This document shows positions 57,635 to 64,000 of a stretch of DNA of 64,000 nt, one piece after another (the stretch's first letter is position 1; every line of letters begins with the position of its first letter). The notes under the pieces were generated by a model. It was not told the DNA's origin and did not search any database. It was given only the letters and a program-made list of their open reading frames with translations. Source of the DNA: Ectobius pallidus (Eukaryota; Arthropoda; Insecta; Blattodea; Ectobiidae); assembly GCA_964059195.1 (NCBI GenBank), contig CAXKWD010000002.1:51052923-51116922 (forward strand), given 5' to 3'. A program made the position numbers and the translations under genes.

Positions 57635-60600
57635 CAGGGCCCGGATTCTGATGACCTAAAATTGTTTGAAAAATTACCTACAAAATGACCCTGAATTTTA
57701 AAGAAAATGACTTAATAATTATAAAAAATGACCTAAAACTGATATTTTAGAAGAAGAAATCATTTATTATAAAAATGAAGCTGCTTGAATACACAAGTTG
57801 CCCTAAGACACAGCTTACCATTCAAGCCATGAAGGCCAATGGATAACAATTGAAACACAATTTTTGTTTTTGCTTTGAGTTAAATTGACAAGTAGAGTTA
57901 AGCAGAGATTCAATGCATGTTCCCATAAATATGATGGTGTATTATTCCAACAGAGTCGGATATTATAGTTTCTGAGATAGTTATCAGGTGGCGCTTATCA
58001 ATTCCAAGTTGTTTTAGGAAGTCAGCTACAAACTGATAGACTGTACCCCGTGCTCCGAATAGAAGTCCTTGCACGATGTAATTGCGGTTTCCATATCTAG
58101 ATGAATACTTTTGCTGAAAGAATGGTATGCAGCTGTTGTAAATTGCTTTCTTCTCCTGATCAACTTGTTTAGCATGGTCTATATCATTATTTTCGTACCG
58201 CACAGTGGGGTCCAGGATGTAGGCCTTTTTATCTTGTTTTTTGAATGCCACTATATCTGCAAATCGACTGGATCCCGCTTCATCAATAGCATGAACTTCT
58301 TCGAAACAGTCAAAGGTCTTATCATGCAACAAATCAGTGAGGATATGTTTGATCTTATGATGTCTACGGGTAATAAGTAGAGAGTTGAATGGACAGGACC
58401 CGAGTACATGACTCGGTGTTTCAGTCTCCTTAACGCATCTTCTGCAAAGGGTTGTACCATCCAATCCTCCATTATTTCCTGGGACGCCTCTGAGATTTGC
58501 ATAATTTACATTCAATTTCAACAAAGATGTCCACTCAGAAGAAGTTAAACTTAATCTAGTAGTCATGAAGTTATTTGCTGGTGGAAATTCCGAAAAGTGA
58601 ACTACTCCAACTCCTTGCCATGGCATAGAAGACCATTCTTCAAAGGACATTTGCCTAAGATGTTTACGAAGCATTTTTGGTTTTCGAGATGCTTCAAAAT
58701 TATTTGTTATTTTCAGGCGAGTAAGGCTTGTTTGAAGTTCTTCATCAAAATTGAAACACCTTGTAAAACGTGGATCGTCACAGTTTGATAGTTTATTAGC
58801 TATAGAAATATGTTGTAAAGGGGCTTCCCATTGACATTTAATCAAGCCAAGGCCTCTCAACTTGCGTGGAGCATAGAACATCGCACTTGTCGTTCTGTCA
58901 GGAAGACACATTATGTCTTTAGTAGTCCGTCTGATGATTACGTCAAGCCCATCAAGAATGTATAAGGGAATGTTAAGCAAGGGCGCTGTCTGTAAAGGAT
59001 AAATCAGTGAGGGGAATTTGTACTGATTTATTACATTCAGTTTCTGATTGGGCTGAAGTAAAGGAGACTTAGCCAACTTCTCTAGGTTTTGGTTAAAGTG
59101 TTTTAATGAATCCTTATTGAATATCAGTTCATCATTAAAAGTGCATCCAAGATACTTTATGGTTTCTGATTTATTTATAGATTTAATCACTTCACCTGAA
59201 AACAACTGCAACTCAGACTGTGTAAGTTCTCCTCGTTTGAGTACAATTGCAGTGCTTTTACCAGGATGAATTTCTAAGCCTATAGATTGTAATAGACTTC
59301 GTGTGACATCAATTACTCGGACTGCTGATTCAATATTACATGCTGTTACAGCTTGATCGTCAGCGAAACCCGTGAGACAAAGTGGTTCGATAGTATCATC
59401 AAAACAATACCCATGTTTACTTGCGAAACCTGGATCACAGACTTCAGTGTAAAGGAAATTAATGGCAATGTTGAATAATGTTGGCGAAAGTGGTCCACCT
59501 TGAGGAACCCCACATCTTATAGGTATTTTCTTAGTTCGACGATTACCAACTTCAATTTGGACTGTGTTATTTATCAATAAGGAGAGAATTAATCCTTGAA
59601 GATCAGATGAAATGCCTTGAGCAGTAAGGGAGTTCTCAATATGTGCATGACCAACTCTGTCAAAGGCGCGTGAGACATCCAAAAATGCAACCACACAGTC
59701 CTTCTGTTTCATCTTGGCATCTTTCAAACAATTATTTATGATGCGTGAATTTATGTGGCAACCTGCTACATTTGCCATAAAACCCCGCTGATTGTGATTA
59801 AGTTCAATCTGATGTTTTAATTCCTTATCTAGCACGCGTTCAATGATGCGTCTTATCACTGAGTATATAGTTATAGGTCTCCAGGAAGACATATCATTTG
59901 TATTTCCTTTACCCTTGTAAATCAATATTGTCTTTCCCTCTCTAAGTTTTTCAGGCACATACGATGTAGAGAGCATGATATTAATGATAACTGCAATAAT
60001 AGCAGAAATCCCTAGTTCCTTTACTGTTCTCATTAGTATACGATCAGGCCCAGGGGAAGTATCCACTGACATTCCTTTAATCGCTTGTTTTACAGAAGCA
60101 ATAGAAACTTCTCGAAGGTCATTATTTAAGTCGGCTGATAAATGCATCTCTCTAGTCCCATTATTAGGAGAACCAAATTCATTACCAAAATTCTCTTCTA
60201 TTGCGTCTATTGCAATTGGGCATTGCTTCGGCTTATCAGCATCCATAATTTTTCTAACTAATGCTTTTCGTCTGTTCTGATATTGAAATTGGGCAAGTTC
60301 ATAAGCATAACGTCCTTGATTTCTTTTACGTCTAGCCGTAGAGGAACGTTGCGGATTTGAAGAACTTTTGTGATTGATTTCCTCGCCAGTATGTTTGTTT
60401 TTCTTTCTCATTTGGTAAAATCGAATTGCAGGATGTTGAGGTCCTGGAAGTTTTGAGTTGGCTTCATGCAAAAAGTCTAAAAAGTCTTTTATTGCAGCAT
60501 CAAATACCGAACTATCAAACGTATCAATATTCAGTACCAAATTTTCAAAGACGTGGAGCCAATTATTAACGTCTTTTCCTAATTCTGCATTTTGACTACT

Positions 60601-61970
60601 ATTGGCATTCTGAGATTGTTTGGAAGTGTACAATGCTGCTTCATTCGTCTTTCTATTTAAAATGTTGTCAATTTTTTTCCTATTAGACGAATATGCATGT
60701 CTTTTAGACTGATGAATAATAAGACCTCTTTCTGTTTTAAAACATAGCCCACATTCTGAACAACTATAACTATTACCAGCAGAATGTATGTCATCTTGAA
60801 TGACAGGTTCCTCAACTTCACTATTTACTAGTGAGATTTCTGATAAGGTTTCATTACCGATGGATTCTTGAGAAGATCCATGACTCCTAGCTATGTGAAT
60901 ATTAATACCCCGAGAGGTAAAAGACTTTCCACACAATTGACACTTCACAGACCGGCTAGTTACATCAGAATTCGTGGATGTAGAAGGCACCTCAGAATCA
61001 GAATTCATGAAATGAACCGTTCTTAACATGGATTATGGTTTAAAATATTTTAGTAGTATGGTGCTTGACGCTCTTCATTATATTATCAGTTCAAAATTCA
61101 TTTAAATGTACTTACTTCATTTTACAAAATGGTATCCAAGCAAAGTAAACAACTTGATAGAACACAATGAATGAATGTATGATGGAAATAATAAGACTTT
61201 TCAGTATTTATAGATGGAAACTGCTTTCCAACACTTGTAGAAATACCAAATATCAAGCTGATCAATAACTGATATTAAACCACGTAATCTAATTACTCAA
61301 ACAGACAAAATTCAAGTAAAACACTTCCAGCAATATCCAGCCAAGCCAAATCAAGTCAAGGCCCACACACAAAGTTTTAGACTAGTTTTTACATAATTTT
61401 AAAAACTGTAAATAACTGTAATGGTGTGAATGTTCTTTTCTCACGGAAATTTATACTGGCACTGAGGCACTGGAGAGTCAAACTTCGGCATTTCCTTTGG
61501 CCGGATTATATTATTGTTTATTGTGGGTAAACAGTAGTTTGCACTCTCAAATCCAAGCAGGTGGCAAGTCAATCTAATAACAATAGTAATATAATACAAA
61601 ATTTTGGCGTTTGTTTGATTCTCACTTCTGACTGAGACATTTCAACACTTTAACACCGAATGTTTCCTTCTTGCACTAAACAAACAACACTTCAAAGACA
61701 GCACCACTAGCAACGAAAAAAAGTTAATACACTCAATGTAAATGCATGAAAATGGCTAAATAAGGAAGCAAATGACATGAAAATGACGAAATAATGACTT
61801 AAAATTGAAATAGATGCCCTAAAAATATAAAATTGCATAAAATGACAAAAAATGACCTATTAAAAATGCATTTCTATAATCTAGATGCCATGATTAGGAT
61901 TTATCTACAAGTTGGCAATGTCTATGCAGCATCAATAAAAAGATGACATGTTATTAGAATCCGGGCCCTT
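57635..61970. mobile_element. hAT-type GGGCCCGGA-family element carrying an R2-like retrotransposon
   Basis: Ends CAGGGCCCGGATTCTGATGA and, complemented, AAGGGCCCGGATTCTAATAA. An exact 8-bp duplication, ATAATGAC, lies at 57627-57634 and 61971-61978. The outer about 125 bp (left) and about 250 bp (right) align with the ends of the 575-bp MITE at 16433-17007. The middle about 3.95 kb (about 57760-61715) is an RLE-type non-LTR retrotransposon. The simplest history is a retrotransposon inserted into a MITE; movement of the composite as a unit is not excluded. Confidence 0.85.
57910..61029 (-). CDS. R2-like retrotransposon protein (zinc fingers, RT, restriction-like endonuclease), intact
   Basis: An uninterrupted 1039-residue protein. 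Two C2H2 fingers lie at the N-terminus (C30, C33, H45, H50 and C90, C93, H106, H111). The reverse transcriptase has FLDVSRAFD (D451), GVPQGGPLSPTLFN (about 507-520) and GFADD (D557, D558). A C-x2-C-x8-H-x4-C knuckle follows (C862, C865, H874, C879). The C-terminal restriction-like endonuclease shows SRFADIVAF (D925) and YILDPTVRYE (D940); the usual Pro before the first Asp is Ala here. The order is that of the R2/R4/Hero group, which nick DNA and prime reverse transcription on the target. Length is normal and there is no frameshift, so the copy may be recent and competent. It is in the same orientation as the surrounding gene. Confidence 0.92.
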   Translation of the reverse strand: MLRTVHFMNSDSEVPSTSTNSDVTSRSVKCQLCGKSFTSRGINIHIARSHGSSQESIGNETLSEISLVNSEVEEPVIQDDIHSAGNSYSCSECGLCFKTERGLIIHQSKRHAYSSNRKKIDNILNRKTNEAALYTSKQSQNANSSQNAELGKDVNNWLHVFENLVLNIDTFDSSVFDAAIKDFLDFLHEANSKLPGPQHPAIRFYQMRKKNKHTGEEINHKSSSNPQRSSTARRKRNQGRYAYELAQFQYQNRRKALVRKIMDADKPKQCPIAIDAIEENFGNEFGSPNNGTREMHLSADLNNDLREVSIASVKQAIKGMSVDTSPGPDRILMRTVKELGISAIIAVIINIMLSTSYVPEKLREGKTILIYKGKGNTNDMSSWRPITIYSVIRRIIERVLDKELKHQIELNHNQRGFMANVAGCHINSRIINNCLKDAKMKQKDCVVAFLDVSRAFDRVGHAHIENSLTAQGISSDLQGLILSLLINNTVQIEVGNRRTKKIPIRCGVPQGGPLSPTLFNIAINFLYTEVCDPGFASKHGYCFDDTIEPLCLTGFADDQAVTACNIESAVRVIDVTRSLLQSIGLEIHPGKSTAIVLKRGELTQSELQLFSGEVIKSINKSETIKYLGCTFNDELIFNKDSLKHFNQNLEKLAKSPLLQPNQKLNVINQYKFPSLIYPLQTAPLLNIPLYILDGLDVIIRRTTKDIMCLPDRTTSAMFYAPRKLRGLGLIKCQWEAPLQHISIANKLSNCDDPRFTRCFNFDEELQTSLTRLKITNNFEASRKPKMLRKHLRQMSFEEWSSMPWQGVGVVHFSEFPPANNFMTTRLSLTSSEWTSLLKLNVNYANLRGVPGNNGGLDGTTLCRRCVKETETPSHVLGSCPFNSLLITRRHHKIKHILTDLLHDKTFDCFEEVHAIDEAGSSRFADIVAFKKQDKKAYILDPTVRYENNDIDHAKQVDQEKKAIYNSCIPFFQQKYSSRYGNRNYIVQGLLFGARGTVYQFVADFLKQLGIDKRHLITISETIISDSVGIIHHHIYGNMH

Positions 61971-61999
61971 ATAATGACCAAACCAGTGTTGAAACTTAC

Positions 62000-62106
62000 C
62001 AAATTCTGTATAAATCTGTTGAGCATAGCCAGAATAGAGCATTTCACTACCACTTGGGACGTAATGAAGAGAGTGCGTATGGGATCCAGAATCAAAGTGT
62101 ACAGCT
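62000..62106 (-). CDS. CENPI: CENP-I-like exon 2 of those visible
   Basis: Acceptor TTTCTTTTGTAG; donor GTAAGT. With one base from the previous exon it reads ELYTLILDPIRTLFITSQVV, then VKCSILAMLNRFIQNL, an open 35-codon helical repeat ending in phase 0. The donor lies only 29 bp from the right end of the 4.3-kb hAT element in the next intron. Confidence 0.72.
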
Positions 62107-62488
62107 CTACAAAAGAAACAAGATTAATTACTGCCAAACACGTCTACACACTTCTTCACATTGTATGATTGTTTATTTTTTAATACAGAGAATAACTGAA
62201 TGTTGGTGACCAAGAAAGGTTTGAGATATTAGCCAAAACGTTATATTTAAAAATAAAAAAGTTTAGATTTGTTTTGTGAATATATGTTTCTAGGGTTTTA
62301 ATTCATCCTGATGATAATGGTTTCTGCTTTATAAAGCAGTAATAAAAGATTCCTTAACAGAAAGCGAGACGACTCAGTGGTGCAAAGGCAGCTAGGTCCA
62401 ATAGCAGTCATTCTGGGTCAAAACAAAGCAAATGGTAACGTTTACATTTTTTAGATTCACAAAATTGCAGGTATGAGCTGCCAATATA

Positions 62489-63009
62489 CAGTGTGTTAAT
62501 AAATAACACCGAAAAATGTCACCTGTATATAGAGGGGACTTTAGCAAGCAACTTTTATTAGGAGATTTTTGATCTATGACGTAAAATGTGTATGATACAG
62601 GGCATTAAAGTCTTTATAATTTGGTGCTCATAAATCAATAATTACGCGAAATAGGGTTAAAATATTTATTAAACTGACTTCATGCCTTCCTAGTGATCAA
62701 TAAAAACCTGACTTTTAATCATTCGTCAACAGCTATATTATAATTTAGTGTTTCCATAATCTGCAAAATTTACAGACTAATCACACGACTGGTCGCCACT
62801 GCATTAGTCTTTTCTTTTATTCATAACTACTGACTACAGTGTTAACAACGAATGCATTTATTTCTAATGTTAGAAGTCAGTAGCGGCTATGCCCTGGGAG
62901 ATTTTATGCTGTAACAGAAACAATTGAATCCATAGAGCAAAAGTCTCCTAATAAAAGTTGCTTGTCTATACACAGGTAAAATATTTTGGTGTTATTTATT
63001 AACACCCTG
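62489..63009. mobile_element. Long-inverted-repeat MITE in CENP-I-like intron
   Basis: About 90-bp inverted ends, with CAGTGTGTTAATAAATAACA on the left, are bordered by TA (62487-62488, 63010-63011). The inner parts of the arms share AAGCAACTTTTATTAGGAGA. No coding region. It lies between two exons, 31 bp from the donor at 63039. Confidence 0.8.
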
Positions 63010-63039
63010 TATATTTTATTCTTCATGCCCGCTACTCAC

Positions 63040-63243
63040 CTAGGTAGCTACTGAAGGTGACCCATTCCAATAAACGGAAAATATATTTTCTGAAGTCTTC
63101 ACCATCCCACACTAGCAAATATTCAGCCAAGATTCTTGACACCACAGGAATTCCTTGCTGCATGTATTCTTCTAATTCATATATCTGTTTCAATAATCTC
63201 ACTTTTTCTTTGTACTTAAAACCTTTCTCCTGTTCAATAAATG
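63040..63243 (-). CDS. CENPI: CENP-I-like exon 1 of those visible
   Basis: Acceptor CTCTCTTTTAG before 63243; donor GTGAGT after 63040. Entered and left in phase 1. It encodes FIEQEKGFKYKEKVRLLKQI, then EEYMQQGIPVVSRILAEYLL, then VWDGEDFRKYIFRLLEWVTF-SSYL. The charged, amphipathic helices and the W-D-G turn fit the middle of CENP-I. The sense frame is open for 67 codons with no stop. Upstream exons must lie beyond 64000, as no further acceptor/exon was found in 63250-64000. Confidence 0.72.
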
Positions 63244-63249
63244 CTAAAA

Positions 63250-63940
63250 GAGAGAAAGAAACCCAGTGTGAAAATGGTGAATAAGAAAATCCTTTCCAAA
63301 GTCAACTGTGGGATAAAGCCTTGTTCATAAATGTGGTCCTAAAAGAATTACTGATGAGTGATGATGATTAGGACTGTTATAACTACAGTACTTTTCAAAT
63401 GAGAAGCCATTTCCTTCACCGCCAATCACGTGTACGAGCTAACGGAGCGCCGCTAGCAGTAAGAGTCTTCCCTCCGTCTCGCCATCTCTGATTGGACCGC
63501 ATATCTAAGCAGGAGAAGGACAAAACGGCTTGTCATCTGCAAAACACTGTAGGGCCCGAATGTTGATGTAAAACCAGTGGCGGCTCTTGTATAGGCACTG
63601 TGGAACTGCAGCACCCCCTATGTCCACTTGATATTATTGATAACAATTAATATAATGAGTCCTTTTTTTTCTTTAATTCTTTCTTTATATTTGTACAGTA
63701 TATAATCCTTAAGCTTAATGCCAGTACCCATCTCTGAGTTTATTAAAAAGAGAAAAGAAAATCTTTGTATGGAACTGCATGCTTCACAGTTGTGTGCATG
63801 CCCACATATGAAGCGCATGCCGCAGCTGCGAGGGAGAGAAAGCACTGTCGCTTCCACAGTGCCAACAGCGGCGTATTGATGAAAGGTAGTGTTTTTTTAA
63901 TTAATTTTTTGTGCTCTGCATGAGCTGTGCTTAAAAACCA
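63250..63940. other. No further exon recognised
   Basis: A hAT-like word, CAGTGGCGGCTCTTGTATAG, occurs near 63575 without a visible partner. The minus-strand frames at 63618-63988 match nothing I know. Confidence 0.35.
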
Positions 63941-63943
63941 TGT

Positions 63944-64000
63944 ACAGTGAAATTTCCCAATAGTGGACACCGCCGGGAAAAAAAACAATGTCCGTTATTA
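63944..64000 (+). mobile_element. Left end of a Tigger/pogo-type element (cut by window edge)
   Basis: TA followed by CAGTGAAATTTCCCAATAGT and GGACACC, the typical terminus of Tigger-type elements. The remainder is outside the window. Confidence 0.5.

Larger units (their letters stand above)
49132..63243 (-). other. CENPI: Gene span: centromere protein I-like (partial, five exons seen)
   Basis: Five minus-strand exons (63243-63040, 62106-62000, 55489-55301, 51028-50786, 49299-49132) have correct GT/AG boundaries, no internal stops and compatible phases (phase 1 entering the first and between the first two, then 0). Together they encode about 240 residues of an all-helical, Leu-rich protein. 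The combination of an FFEL...L-NLP--x-PP--VY segment, then RVCDILVKY, then a DFINCLWR segment, is the C-terminal pattern of CENP-I/Mis6, a subunit of the constitutive centromere network that works with CENP-H and CENP-K. The 5' exons lie outside the window and the terminal exon was not found. The introns hold at least six mobile elements. Identity is from family memory, without a search. Confidence 0.72.

Overview
The window is AT-rich, intron-rich, repeat-saturated eukaryotic DNA, most likely from an insect. A cockroach or relative is plausible, but that is an inference from the repeat style. There are no operons, bacterial genes or complete canonical tRNA or rRNA genes. Most open reading frames are decayed transposon proteins or chance frames through SINEs and microsatellites.

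The only host gene I can support is a multi-exon gene on the minus strand, from exon positions 63243 down to 49132. Five exons, all with GT/AG boundaries and mutually consistent phases, join into one helical protein that I assign to the CENP-I/Mis6 inner-kinetochore family. Its 5' end lies beyond the right edge of the window, and I could not find the last exon(s). Its introns are packed with mobile DNA. The first holds a long-terminal-repeat MITE. The second holds a 4.3-kb hAT-type element that contains an intact 1039-codon R2-like retrotransposon ORF. The third holds a Helitron, a Tc1-like transposon, a SINE and hammerhead-like motifs. The fourth holds a SINE and a Penelope-like fragment.

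Layout. 0-3.5 kb: Harbinger derivative, hAT MITE, SINE. 4-11.5 kb: small repeats, SINE pieces, microsatellites, a LINE 3' tail and a hAT MITE. 12.3-17 kb: a nearly complete hAT element with an intron-containing but frameshifted transposase, then a hAT MITE with GGGCCC ends. 17-31 kb: mostly featureless AT-rich DNA with several SINE families, hAT elements and a nested insertion. 31.6-32.3 kb: fold-back mariner. 33-36.2 kb: SINE and a 5'-truncated LINE. 38-40.3 kb: Penelope-like and RTE-like remnants. 41.5-47 kb: MITE, a LINE split by a Tigger-type element, a Harbinger-like element. 48.3-49 kb: second fold-back mariner. 49-63.2 kb: the CENP-I-like gene and its intronic transposons.

The transposons are tied together by nesting. 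Several insertions can be proved inside the window, by exact target-site duplications, by an uninterrupted paralogue elsewhere in the window, or by a reading frame that is restored when the insert is ignored. The most interesting items are the intact R2-like element inside a hAT shell, the hammerhead-like motifs at Penelope-like 3' ends, two independently formed fold-back mariners, and a LINE 3' hairpin with a compensatory change.
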